Shown here in pieces: positions 36,001 to 43,999 of a stretch of 64,000 nucleotides of DNA. This DNA is from Bacteroidia bacterium (GTDB taxonomy: Bacteria; Bacteroidota; Bacteroidia; AKYH767-A; OLB10), in contig JAEUTI010000042.1 in the NCBI GenBank assembly GCA_016788065.1, forward strand, positions 27,857-91,856, given 5' to 3'. Positions within the stretch are counted from its first letter, which is position 1; each line of letters begins with the position of its first letter. The notes below the pieces were generated by a model that ran no database searches, had not been told where the DNA came from, and saw nothing but the letters and a program-made list of their open reading frames with translations. The position numbers and the translations under genes are program-made.

Positions 36001-36447
36001 ATGGATTCAGTTTTTTCAGACGAATATTTCATGCGGGCAGCCCTGAATGAGGCCAGAAGAGCATTTGAGGAAGAGGAAATCCCTGTTGGAGCGGTAATTG
36101 TGTGCAAAAATCAGATTATTGCCAGAGCGTATAACATGACTCAAAAACTAAATGATGTTACAGCTCATGCCGAAATGATAGCTTTTACTTCTGCAAGTAA
36201 TTACTTGAATTCCAAATATTTAACAGATTGCACTTTATATGTTACCCTGGAACCATGTAACATGTGTGCCGGTGCTTCATTCTGGACCCAGATCAGCCGG
36301 ATTGTTTACGGTGCTTCCGATGAAAAAAGAGGATACCACCAGACTTCGGAATACATGACTCATCCAAAGACAGTGGTTCAAAAGGGGGTACTTGAAGAAG
36401 AATGTGCGGAATTGATCCGTGAATTTTTCCGCAGGAAGCGTGTTTGA
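36001..36447 (+). CDS. tadA: tRNA-specific adenosine deaminase
   Basis: Deaminates adenosine to inosine at the wobble position of tRNA-Arg. The zinc-dependent deaminase core is intact: H56-A-E58 in VTAHAEMIA, then P85-C86-N-M-C89. Length 148 from the chosen ATG is normal. The ATG at 36001 is preferred to an upstream frame opening at 35953 because MDSVFSDEYFMRAALNEA is the expected start, and TACTTTTA (35988-35995) a few bases upstream is near the -7 consensus. The stop TGA abuts the stop of the response-regulator gene on the other strand (TGATCA). A broader nucleoside deaminase activity is possible. Confidence 0.93.
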   Translation: MDSVFSDEYFMRAALNEARRAFEEEEIPVGAVIVCKNQIIARAYNMTQKLNDVTAHAEMIAFTSASNYLNSKYLTDCTLYVTLEPCNMCAGASFWTQISRIVYGASDEKRGYHQTSEYMTHPKTVVQKGVLEEECAELIREFFRRKRV

Positions 36448-36843
36448 TCAGATATTTATTGCCAACAGCATTTCGTTGGTCAATGGTTTATTCAGAAATT
36501 TCCGCACCAGCTTATTCTTATTGGCACGATTCAAGTCTTTGAAGCTATCGGATGTTGAAAGTAACACAACCTTCGATTGTTTTACAATGCCGTCACCAAG
36601 CTTTTCAAATTCTTCCAAAAACTGAAATCCATCCATTCCCGGCATAATGATATCCAGAAAAATTATTTCCGGAAGATCATCGCTCTTGGCATTCTTCAGA
36701 AACTCCAGCGTTTCCTTTGCAGTTTCAAAAACCTTAATAGATTTCGCGAAACCTGCTGATTCAATCAGTTTAGAATTCACAAGATTATCCATAGGATTAT
36801 CATCCACAAGCATTATTCTGCTATACTTTTCAACCCCTGCCAT
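36448..36843 (-). CDS. Single-domain response regulator (receiver only)
   Basis: A 131-residue CheY-like receiver. Acidic pair D14/D15, phosphoacceptor D64 in FLDIIMP, switch region ST at 96-97, Lys K119 in LNKPLT. No output domain. It is third in a minus-strand string PAS gene, ATPase gene, receiver gene with gaps of 3 and 14 bases, so it is probably the phosphorylation target of that unit, but that unit lacks an H-box (see findings). Closely resembles the receiver at 1523-1909. Confidence 0.93.
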   Translation of the reverse strand: MAGVEKYSRIMLVDDNPMDNLVNSKLIESAGFAKSIKVFETAKETLEFLKNAKSDDLPEIIFLDIIMPGMDGFQFLEEFEKLGDGIVKQSKVVLLSTSDSFKDLNRANKNKLVRKFLNKPLTNEMLLAINI

Positions 36844-36857
36844 ATCGTGCCTTTAAA

Positions 36858-37403
36858 CTATTTTGAATTTTGCATTAACTGTTCCAACTTACGAAACAAA
36901 TCGGGATCGATTTTATTAGGTAACTCGATAACAAACTTAGATCCTTCACTAACCACCGAATCGGCGAAAATTTTTCCTTTCATTTTACGCACGATTTCCT
37001 TTACAATGTAAAGTCCCAGTCCCGAACCATCGGCAGCATTACCGGGGGCACGGAAAAACATATCAAACACTTTGGTAAGATTCTCTTTCGGAATTCCGAT
37101 ACCATTATCCTTGAATGTAAAAACTCCTCTGGTTTTATCCACTTCAATATGCATTTCCAGTCTCGGATGTGCTTCATGCACATGTTGAAACTTTATTGCA
37201 TTTGAAATTAGATTGCTGAAGATTACTGCCAGTTGATCGGCATCACTATAAAAAGGTATATACCCTTCAATAGTGGTTTTAATTTCAATGCGGTGCGCAC
37301 CTTCCAGATTTCTCAGATTAGTGAGAGCCTGTGCAATGATCGCTTTGAAATCGACTTCAGAAATTTTAACTTTTAACCTGGAGCTTCTGGTAGTATTTAT
37401 CAT
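36858..37403 (-). CDS. Histidine-kinase ATPase domain protein lacking the H-box
   Basis: A 181-residue protein consisting of a complete HATPase_c domain: N-box with N64 and N68 (NLISNAIKF), G1-box D99-N-G-I-G, F-box FDMFFRA and G2-box GSGLGLY at 126-132. The family's HisKA dimerisation/phosphoacceptor domain, which normally precedes SSRLKVKISEVDF, is missing. The upstream PAS gene is in the same reading frame and ends in TAA, one codon before this ATG (TAA CAA ATG), so the two look like a sensor kinase split by one stop with the H-box lost. Either a degraded kinase or an unusual two-piece one; all ATP-binding motifs are intact, which argues for function. Confidence 0.88.
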   Translation of the reverse strand: MINTTRSSRLKVKISEVDFKAIIAQALTNLRNLEGAHRIEIKTTIEGYIPFYSDADQLAVIFSNLISNAIKFQHVHEAHPRLEMHIEVDKTRGVFTFKDNGIGIPKENLTKVFDMFFRAPGNAADGSGLGLYIVKEIVRKMKGKIFADSVVSEGSKFVIELPNKIDPDLFRKLEQLMQNSK

Positions 37404-37406
37404 TTG

Positions 37407-37778
37407 TTAGGAATGCTGAAGCACTTTAACTTTTTCGGTTGGAACACTGATATTTTTTTCTACGAAATTTTCATTCAGTTCTATACAGTAAGCATACATA
37501 CCTATGTAACGGGCTTCCGGAAATGGAACGATTGAAAACTTCACTATATAATTATTAAATTCAACGGATACATCTGTTGGTCGGTGACTCAATGATGCAT
37601 GAAACAATTCAGGATATTGACTGATTACCTCAGCAGGTATCCTTTCGTTAATTCTGCAGTGCCAGTGTTTCATTAATGGCAAAGCAGGCATGTTAGCATA
37701 AATTAATCTGTTGTCGAGGTCAAACCGGAATACCGGAAATAAGCTTTCGTCGTTCTTTTGTAGTTTCTCTTGATTCAT
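37407..37778 (-). CDS. PAS-domain protein (sensor half of a split kinase)
   Basis: A 123-residue protein that is essentially one PAS domain: FPVFRFDLDNRLIYANMPAL, then PAEVISQYPELFHASLSH and FSIVPFPEARYIGMYAYCI. No membrane segment or signal peptide. Its ligand is unknown; no heme or flavin motif was recognised. It ends ...VLQHS with a TAA that separates it, in the same frame, from the ATPase gene. Probably the sensor module for the ATPase and receiver next to it. Confidence 0.8.
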   Translation of the reverse strand: MNQEKLQKNDESLFPVFRFDLDNRLIYANMPALPLMKHWHCRINERIPAEVISQYPELFHASLSHRPTDVSVEFNNYIVKFSIVPFPEARYIGMYAYCIELNENFVEKNISVPTEKVKVLQHS

Positions 37779-38139
37779 CTTCTGTAGCTTTTATAGTCGT
37801 GTTCTTAAAAACGGTTTCAACATCTTTAAGATACAAGCACTACAGGTTAAGGCTGACTGTTGTAAGAAAATGCCGGATTTTATCTCAAATGAGAACTAAA
37901 AAAATGTAACCTCCTTGGGAAAAGGATCAAATAAACTTAATTTACCCAAAATGTAAGATGTAAGAATTGTGTGCTTTTTGTTCAAAACAGCTATTCCTTG
38001 CGGGGATGTTAAAAAAAGCAACCATTGCTAACAAAACCCGTGGGTAGTTGTTCATGAATTACCTGAATATATGTCAGAACCGTTAACTTTGCATTCAGAA
38101 ATATTCGCAAACAATTAATTCAAACAAACCAAAATAATC
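37779..38139. other. Intergenic region between the PAS and bacilliredoxin genes
   Basis: This 361-base region holds the promoter box for the bacilliredoxin gene (38084-38091) and presumably that of the PAS gene, for which no consensus box was seen. No other gene, RNA or repeat was recognised. Confidence 0.6.
38084..38091 (+). promoter_or_regulatory. -7 promoter box for the bacilliredoxin gene
   Basis: TAACTTTG, a perfect TAnnTTTG, 48 bases before the ATG. Confidence 0.55.
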
Positions 38140-38559
38140 ATGCCTTATCCAGAACAAATATGTGCACCAATGCGTGCCGACCTCACTTCAGCCGGATTTT
38201 CAGAGTTAAAAACTCCGGAACAGGTTGATCAAACAATCTCTCAAAGTAAAGGATCACTGTTGCTAGTGATCAATTCAGTATGTGGATGCGCCGCAGGAAC
38301 TGCTCGTCCGGGAGTTAAACTTTCATTACAAAAGTCTGAAAAACACCCTGATACACTTGTTACCGTGTTTGCGGGACAGGATCTGGAAGCAACCAATCAG
38401 GCACGTAAATACACGCTGCCTTATCCTCCAAGTTCACCGAGTATTGCCTTATTTAAGGATGGCAAACTGGTTCATTTTGTTGAAAGACATCATATTGAAG
38501 GACGTTCAGCGGAAATGATTGCCGAAAATCTGGCAACTGCTTACGATGAATTCTGCTAA
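38140..38559 (+). CDS. Bacilliredoxin, BrxA/BrxB family
   Basis: A 139-residue thioredoxin-fold protein of the BrxA/BrxB family (YphP/YqiW), which in Bacillus removes bacillithiol from proteins. The family CGC active site is C48-G-C50 in NSVCGCAAGTARPG, and the family start MPYPEQICAPMRADLTSAGF is present. Whether this organism makes bacillithiol cannot be told from the window. The stop overlaps that of the acyltransferase gene on the other strand by four bases. Confidence 0.94.
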   Translation: MPYPEQICAPMRADLTSAGFSELKTPEQVDQTISQSKGSLLLVINSVCGCAAGTARPGVKLSLQKSEKHPDTLVTVFAGQDLEATNQARKYTLPYPPSSPSIALFKDGKLVHFVERHHIEGRSAEMIAENLATAYDEFC

Positions 38560-39347
38560 GCTTTAGTAACCTCATGCCGGCGACAATCTTCGTCGGCATG
38601 AATACTACCATACTCTTTTAAAGTAGCAGTCAGTATTTGTTCATACTGTTTTTTAAGTGCATTGAGGTCATTTTCAGTCAGACCTTTCGTTTCAATTGGA
38701 TCATGAATATAGACACGGGTAATTCCCGGACAGCCGCCGGTGCATTTGAGATGTCCATCCGGCAACAGCCGCCAGTTATCTAAAAACACAACAGGAACAA
38801 TAGGCACTTGCTTTTCGATGGCCAGTTTGAAAGCACCGTTTTTCAAACGCCCCAAAACAGGAGCACATTCCGGTATTGTAGCTTCCGGAAAAATAGCGAT
38901 GCTGATTCCTTTATCGATATCCTGAGCTGCTCTTACAAATGCCTTGTGGGAACCAATGATTGAACTACGATCGACGAGAATATTCATCTTATCGAAAAAC
39001 TTGTTGAAAAAAGGGACCTTTTTCAGCTCTGCTTTTCCCATAAAATGGAAATAAACAGGAATTGAAATGTAGGTAAGGATGATATCGAGGTAAGAACCGT
39101 GATTAGGACAAATTACATATGCCTTGTTTGGATCGAGTTTACAATCGCGAATAATGCGGTGACGAATACCAACATTATTAATAAGGAACTTTGCCCATAC
39201 CCGCTTTAGTTTGAACACCTTGCCAAACCATTTCTCGTTCTGCAACAGCACATAAAAAACCGGAAAAAAAACCATGAATGTGAGTATCCCGTTTACAAAA
39301 AACAAGCACCTCCAGGTTTTTCGTAGCGCTATTCGGAAAAAATTCAT
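38556..39347 (-). CDS. 1-acyl-sn-glycerol-3-phosphate acyltransferase (PlsC family)
   Basis: Membrane-anchored lysophospholipid acyltransferase, adding an acyl chain in phospholipid or ornithine-lipid synthesis. An N-terminal hydrophobic helix (about 15-35) precedes the catalytic HX4D motif H83-GSYL-D88 (PNHGSYLDI); the FPEATIP block and a later VPIVPVVFLDNW segment follow. A short Cys/His tail (HADEDCRRHEV) ends the protein. Its promoter box is four bases before the ATG and shares a 35-base divergent region with trpS. Confidence 0.93.
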   Translation of the reverse strand: MNFFRIALRKTWRCLFFVNGILTFMVFFPVFYVLLQNEKWFGKVFKLKRVWAKFLINNVGIRHRIIRDCKLDPNKAYVICPNHGSYLDIILTYISIPVYFHFMGKAELKKVPFFNKFFDKMNILVDRSSIIGSHKAFVRAAQDIDKGISIAIFPEATIPECAPVLGRLKNGAFKLAIEKQVPIVPVVFLDNWRLLPDGHLKCTGGCPGITRVYIHDPIETKGLTENDLNALKKQYEQILTATLKEYGSIHADEDCRRHEVTKA

Positions 39348-39351
39348 CCTG

Positions 39352-39359
39352 CGAAATTA
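39352..39359 (-). promoter_or_regulatory. -7 promoter box for the acyltransferase gene
   Basis: Minus-strand TAATTTCG, one mismatch from TAnnTTTG, ending four bases before the ATG. Back-to-back with the trpS box. Confidence 0.5.
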
Positions 39360-39370
39360 GGCATTTTTTG

Positions 39371-39378
39371 TAATTTCG
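39371..39378 (+). promoter_or_regulatory. -7 promoter box for trpS
   Basis: TAATTTCG, one mismatch from TAnnTTTG, ending four bases before the ATG at 39383. Confidence 0.5.
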
Positions 39379-39382
39379 GCCC

Positions 39383-40375
39383 ATGGAAACAGTAGTGAGT
39401 GGTATCAGGTCGACCGGAAACCTGCATTTGGGAAATTATTTCGGTGCCATGGGGAATTTTTTGAAGATGCAGCAGGAGTTTAACTGCTTCTTTTTTATTG
39501 CTGATTATCATTCATTAACAACACATCCCACTCCGGCAAATTTAAAAAATTCAGTAAAACAGGTGCTTGCCGAATATCTGGCGTGTGGGATTGACCCCGA
39601 AGCATGCACTATATATGTACAAAGTGATTTACCTGAGACAGCCGAACTGTACCTGTTGCTCAACATGAATGCCTATGTTGGTGAACTTGAGCGCTGTACA
39701 TCTTTTAAAGATAAAATCAGGCAGCAACCCGACAATATAAATGCCGGTCTTCTAACCTACCCGACTTTGATGGCTGCCGATATTCTCATTCATAAGGCGG
39801 TTAAGGTTCCTGTAGGGAAAGATCAGGAGCAACACCTGGAGATGGCCCGGACCTTTGGAAACCGATTCAACCGGTTATATCAGACGGAGACCTTTCCGGA
39901 GCCGTATGCCTTTAACTTCGGAAACAATCTGGTAAAAGTTCCCGGTCTGGATGGTTCCGGAAAAATGGGGAAATCGGAAGGCGAAGGAAATGCGGTCTTT
40001 TTGGCTGATCCTCCTGAAGTAATTCGCAAAAAAGTAATGCGTGCGGTATCCGACTCCGGACCTACTCAGCCTAATCAGCCGAAACCGGAACCAATTACCA
40101 ACCTGTTCACCTTGATGGGACTAGTTTCAGAACCTGCTACACTAGCACATTTTAATGAGGCTTATGACTCCTGCACCATCAGGTACGGAGACATGAAAAA
40201 GCAGTTGGCGGAAGACATCATCAAGTTTACAGCTCCTCTGTACGATCGAATCCAAACCATTGTCACCGACGATGTTTTGTTAAGAAAAGTGATGGATTCC
40301 GGAAAGGAAAAAGCAAAAGCAAGTGCTGCCAAAACCATTAAAGAGGTCAGGGAAGTAATCGGTTTTCTGAGATAA
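39383..40375 (+). CDS. trpS: Tryptophanyl-tRNA synthetase
   Basis: Class I synthetase charging tRNA-Trp. The HIGH-type motif is GNLHLGN (about 12-18), the KMSKS-type loop is K194-M-G-K-S, and TIGR/SD-type LDG and AADILIHKAV segments are as expected. Length 330 is normal. The region upstream is shared with the acyltransferase gene on the other strand, only 35 bases between starts. Confidence 0.97.
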   Translation: METVVSGIRSTGNLHLGNYFGAMGNFLKMQQEFNCFFFIADYHSLTTHPTPANLKNSVKQVLAEYLACGIDPEACTIYVQSDLPETAELYLLLNMNAYVGELERCTSFKDKIRQQPDNINAGLLTYPTLMAADILIHKAVKVPVGKDQEQHLEMARTFGNRFNRLYQTETFPEPYAFNFGNNLVKVPGLDGSGKMGKSEGEGNAVFLADPPEVIRKKVMRAVSDSGPTQPNQPKPEPITNLFTLMGLVSEPATLAHFNEAYDSCTIRYGDMKKQLAEDIIKFTAPLYDRIQTIVTDDVLLRKVMDSGKEKAKASAAKTIKEVREVIGFLR

Positions 40376-40439
40376 TAACTGTTAGCCATCCTGGATTTGC
40401 CAGAGGTAGCATTCAGCAACTATTTAATTGGCTTTTCCA

Positions 40440-40470
40440 TTGGAAACCATTGGATGAATCTCTAACTTTG
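40440..40470 (+). promoter_or_regulatory. Promoter of the heme O synthase-cox cluster
   Basis: TTG at 40440-40442, a 20-base spacer, TAACTTTG at 40463-40470, then 15 bases to the ATG at 40486. The longest frame (TTG at 40450) would place this promoter inside the coding region, so 40486 is taken as the start. Confidence 0.75.
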
Positions 40471-40485
40471 CGCCTCGAATCTGAC

Positions 40486-41379
40486 ATGGAAAACGGGATA
40501 GCCATAAACACCTCACCAACAATAGCATCAAAGGTTGCCGATTATGCGGCACTTACCAAAATGAAGCTTTCGTTTTTGGTGGTTTTTTCGGCTGCTATGG
40601 CCTTCATCATGGGTTCCGGAGGCGATGTAAACTGGAGTAAATTTTTACTGTTGATTGCCGGTGGTTTCTTAGTAACCGGTGCTGCCAATGCCTTTAATCA
40701 GGTTATCGAAAAAGACCTCGACAAATTAATGGATCGCACCAGAAATCGTCCTTTGGCAGATGGCAGAATGGGTGTTGTTGAAGCCCTGATTGTGTCATCA
40801 CTTTTTGCTGTAAGCGGCCTTGCAATCTTGTTCACCTTTATGAATATGGCAAGTGGTATTTTGGGACTCATTGCCATTATCAGTTACACAATTATTTACA
40901 CGCCACTTAAAAGGATCACTCCATTTGCGGTTTTTGTGGGTGCCTTCCCGGGGGCAATACCACCGTTGTTGGGATGGGTTGCTGCAACCAACAGCTTCAG
41001 TACTGAAGCCTGGGTATTATTCAGCATTCAGTTCATCTGGCAATTCCCACACTTCTGGGCTATTGCCTGGGTTTTGGATGATGATTACAAAAAAGCCGGA
41101 TTTGAATTATTGCCTTCCAAAGGTGGACGCGATAAATCATCGGCATTCCAAACCTTCATTTATGCCTTTAGTTTAATTCCGGTGGGAATCATCCCCTACT
41201 TTTTCGAATTATCAGGAGTTGTTTCAATGATTGTGCTGGTAGTTGCCGGAATATATTTTACAATTCTGGCATGGAAACTTTATCAGAATTGTTCTATGGA
41301 GGCAGCCAGAAAACTGATGTTCGGCTCATTCATTTACCTCCCTGTTGTTCAGATTATTATGATGCTCGATAAAATATAA
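40486..41379 (+). CDS. ctaB: Protoheme IX farnesyltransferase (heme O synthase)
   Basis: UbiA-family prenyltransferase that makes heme O for heme-copper oxidases. The 297-residue protein has eight or nine membrane helices and the first Asp-rich signature N-x3-D..NAFNQVIEKDLDKLMDRTRNRPLA; the second loop has DDDYKKAGFELLP. Head of the gene string ctaB-cox3-cox3-cox4-SCO-DUF420; in Bacteroidota these are usually near each other, with oxidase subunits I and II elsewhere. Start chosen from the promoter position. Confidence 0.96.
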   Translation: MENGIAINTSPTIASKVADYAALTKMKLSFLVVFSAAMAFIMGSGGDVNWSKFLLLIAGGFLVTGAANAFNQVIEKDLDKLMDRTRNRPLADGRMGVVEALIVSSLFAVSGLAILFTFMNMASGILGLIAIISYTIIYTPLKRITPFAVFVGAFPGAIPPLLGWVAATNSFSTEAWVLFSIQFIWQFPHFWAIAWVLDDDYKKAGFELLPSKGGRDKSSAFQTFIYAFSLIPVGIIPYFFELSGVVSMIVLVVAGIYFTILAWKLYQNCSMEAARKLMFGSFIYLPVVQIIMMLDKI

Positions 41380-41383
41380 TTCA

Positions 41384-41962
41384 ATGGTTACTACTATTCC
41401 GGATCCGAAAATGCAGACTTATACTAAAATGAACACCTTCAAAATATTGCTATGGTTATCCATGGTCAGTATGGTGATGATGTTTGCAGGTCTCACGAGC
41501 GGTTATATTGTCAGACAAGCAGAAAGCAACTGGTTTGTTTTTGAACTGCCATCTATATTTTATTTATCAACAGCTTTTATTTTGCTCAGCAGCGGAAGTA
41601 TGTACTGGGCACTGGCATCAGCAAAAAAGAATAACAAACAAGGATTACGAATCGGGCTTATCATAACCCTGGGGCTGGGATTAGCGTTTACATTTACACA
41701 ATTCGCAGCCTGGTCGGTGCTGGTGAAAGAAGGCGTCTTCTTTACAGGAAACCCCTCAGGATCATTCCTTTATGTACTAACAGGACTACACTTGGTGCAT
41801 CTACTCGGTGGTATGTTGTACCTGTTGTATGTAACGGCAGGTGCTATTCAGGGAAAGTATCATTCAGGCAACCTGGTACCGATTGAGTTATGCTCCATAT
41901 TCTGGCATTTCCTCGACGGATTATGGTTGTATTTGTTCGTCTTCCTGTTGGTGATTCGATAA
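41384..41962 (+). CDS. Heme-copper oxidase subunit III (short form)
   Basis: A 192-residue five-helix subunit III-like membrane protein: MFAGLTSGYIVRQAESNWFVFELP, then FTQFAAW and the terminal histidine-rich helices YVLTGLHLVHLLGGMLYLLYV and WHFLDGLWLYLFVFLL. It follows ctaB by four bases. Subunit III modulates the oxidase rather than holding redox cofactors. Two such genes in a row are typical of Bacteroidota caa3-type clusters. Confidence 0.92.
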   Translation: MVTTIPDPKMQTYTKMNTFKILLWLSMVSMVMMFAGLTSGYIVRQAESNWFVFELPSIFYLSTAFILLSSGSMYWALASAKKNNKQGLRIGLIITLGLGLAFTFTQFAAWSVLVKEGVFFTGNPSGSFLYVLTGLHLVHLLGGMLYLLYVTAGAIQGKYHSGNLVPIELCSIFWHFLDGLWLYLFVFLLVIR

Positions 41963-42090
41963 AAAAGCTTATTTAGAATAATTCCAGTTAATAAATTTTT
42001 GCGGCAACAATAAAAAAACTATTTATTTTGCACCCTGAAACGCAGCTAAGCATCCAACTTACTGCAAAACAACTCATACACTATTAAACT

Positions 42091-42915
42091 ATGGCAGTAG
42101 AAGCAACGACTGAAAAGCCAAAAAACAAAGCCTGGGGCGGCGGAGTATCTCCTTACAATGTAAGCTGGGGTAAAATGTACATGTGGTTTTTCCTGGTATC
42201 TGACGCATTCACATTCTCATCATTGATCATTGCTTACGGAGTAATGCGTCATCGTTTCGCAGATATCTGGCCATTGGCTAACGATGTGTTTACCCATTTC
42301 CCTTTTATTGAAGGACACATTCCATTGGCATATGTAGGTCTGATGACTTTCATTCTGATCATGAGTTCTGTAACCATGGTATTGGCTGTTGATGCGGGTC
42401 ATAAACGAAACAACAAGGCGGTTGCGAACTGGATGTTGTTAACCATAATTGGTGGATTCATGTTCCTTGGTTCACAGGCATGGGAGTGGTATCACTTTAT
42501 TCATGGAACTGAGCAAGGTGCTTACATCATGAACGATGGAACTGTTGCCCGCCCTTCTATAAATGCAACAACGCATGAAGTTGATTTAAATACATTATTG
42601 TTACCTGGTGGAAAAACAGTTTCAGGAGCTGAGGCAGCAGAAATTATTGCTACTTCAGAGCATTTCCATGGAGCTAACATGGTAAAGAATGAATATGGTC
42701 ATCCATTATTTGGTGACTTCTTCTTCTTCATCACCGGTTTCCACGGATTCCACGTATTTTCGGGAGTTGTGATTAACATTATCATCTTTATAAACGTATT
42801 GAATGGGGTTTATATAAAGAGAGGGCATTATGAGCAGGTTGAAAAAACCGGTTTGTACTGGCACTTCGTAGATCTTGTATGGGTCTTCGTATTCACATTC
42901 TTCTATCTTGTTTAA
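42091..42915 (+). CDS. Heme-copper oxidase subunit III (long form)
   Basis: A 274-residue subunit III with the usual N-terminal helix pair (MYMWFFLVSDAFTFSSLIIAYGVMRH), the helices around LMTFILIMSSVTMVLAVDA and LGSQAWEWYHF, and the C-terminal FFFFITGFHGFHVFSGVVIN and WHFVDLVWVFVFTFFYLV. A soluble insertion of about 65 residues (about 145-210) separates the middle and last helices. In the 128-base upstream region TATTTTG (42024-42030) may be a promoter box, though it is one base short of the consensus spacing. Confidence 0.94.
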   Translation: MAVEATTEKPKNKAWGGGVSPYNVSWGKMYMWFFLVSDAFTFSSLIIAYGVMRHRFADIWPLANDVFTHFPFIEGHIPLAYVGLMTFILIMSSVTMVLAVDAGHKRNNKAVANWMLLTIIGGFMFLGSQAWEWYHFIHGTEQGAYIMNDGTVARPSINATTHEVDLNTLLLPGGKTVSGAEAAEIIATSEHFHGANMVKNEYGHPLFGDFFFFITGFHGFHVFSGVVINIIIFINVLNGVYIKRGHYEQVEKTGLYWHFVDLVWVFVFTFFYLV

Positions 42916-42936
42916 CAGAAATAACTGATCAGGGCT

Positions 42937-43311
42937 ATGTCAGCAGAACACCATAACAACGACAAACACGATTCAAAACACGGTTACTATACCGGTGATA
43001 TTCACAATCAGTTTATTGAGGAACATCACCAGAGTAATTCGGTAAGCACCATCTGGAAAACATTCTGGATCTTATTGGTTATTACTTTGTTTGAAGTAGG
43101 TATTGCCTTCACCTCTATTCCTCACAGCATACTGATCATCATTTTCATTGTGCTTACCATCGTTAAAGCCTATTACATTGTTGCTTATTTCATGCACTTG
43201 AAGCATGAGAAACAATCACTTCGTTACTCTATAGTATTGCCTTTTCTGCTCATACTTTATTTAATAGTTATGGCACTTGCAGAAGGAAATTACCTAAACC
43301 TTGTAGGGTAA
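42937..43311 (+). CDS. Cytochrome c oxidase subunit IV family protein
   Basis: A 124-residue protein with an His-rich soluble N-terminus (HHNNDKHDSKH) and three membrane helices (about 45-65, 67-90 and 98-118). The KAYYIVAYFMHLKHE segment between helices 2 and 3 is the hallmark of the COX4/prokaryotic subunit IV family. Directly downstream of cox3 with a 21-base gap. Helps assemble or stabilise the oxidase. Confidence 0.93.
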   Translation: MSAEHHNNDKHDSKHGYYTGDIHNQFIEEHHQSNSVSTIWKTFWILLVITLFEVGIAFTSIPHSILIIIFIVLTIVKAYYIVAYFMHLKHEKQSLRYSIVLPFLLILYLIVMALAEGNYLNLVG

Positions 43312-43329
43312 TTTCTGTTATAGGATGTA

Positions 43330-43998
43330 ATGGCAAAACTAAAACGTGTAAATCAGGTTCTGATTCTCCTTGGGATATTGTTAGTCCCTTCCATATTTTA
43401 CCTGGTAATTTCATCGGGTGAAAACAACTATGAAAAGCTTACCATTTTTGGTCCCAGGGAACCTGTAGCAGGCAGTCCCGGCGATACTTTATACCATTCC
43501 ATTCCTGAATTTACACTTACTTCCCATACCGGAAAAGAATTCAATTCGGCAACAGCTTTAAAAGACAAAATTTTTGTTGCAGAATTTTTCTTTGCAACCT
43601 GCCCAACCATTTGTCCGAAAATGACCATGCAGATGAAAAGGCTGCAGGAAAAATTCAAAGATGAGCCTGAAATAGTACTGGTATCATTCACGGTAGATCC
43701 GGCAAGAGATACTGTTGCCGCACTTGAAGCTTATGCAAGCCAATATGGAGTTGATGCCTCTAAATGGAACTTGCTCACGGGAGATAAAAAAGTAATTTAT
43801 GATTTAGCCCGTCATGGTTTTTTTCTGGCAGCTATGGATGGTGATGGCGGTGAACACGATTTTATTCATTCTGAAAAACTGGTTTTGATTGATAAAGACA
43901 AAAGAATCAGAGGCTACTACGACGGTACCGACTATGAAAACGTGAATGAATTGATGGATGAAATTCTGGTGTTGAAGTGGGAGTATAAAAAGAAATAA
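43330..43998 (+). CDS. SCO1/SenC family copper chaperone
   Basis: Thioredoxin-fold, membrane-anchored protein that delivers copper to the CuA site of cytochrome oxidase. An N-terminal helix (about 8-28) precedes the domain; the copper ligands are C91 and C95 in TCPTICPKM and H180 in HDFIHSE. The strand VSFTVDPARDT and YDGTDYENVNEL are family-typical. Operon with cox4 and the DUF420 gene. Confidence 0.96.
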   Translation: MAKLKRVNQVLILLGILLVPSIFYLVISSGENNYEKLTIFGPREPVAGSPGDTLYHSIPEFTLTSHTGKEFNSATALKDKIFVAEFFFATCPTICPKMTMQMKRLQEKFKDEPEIVLVSFTVDPARDTVAALEAYASQYGVDASKWNLLTGDKKVIYDLARHGFFLAAMDGDGGEHDFIHSEKLVLIDKDKRIRGYYDGTDYENVNELMDEILVLKWEYKKK

Positions 43999-43999
43999 G

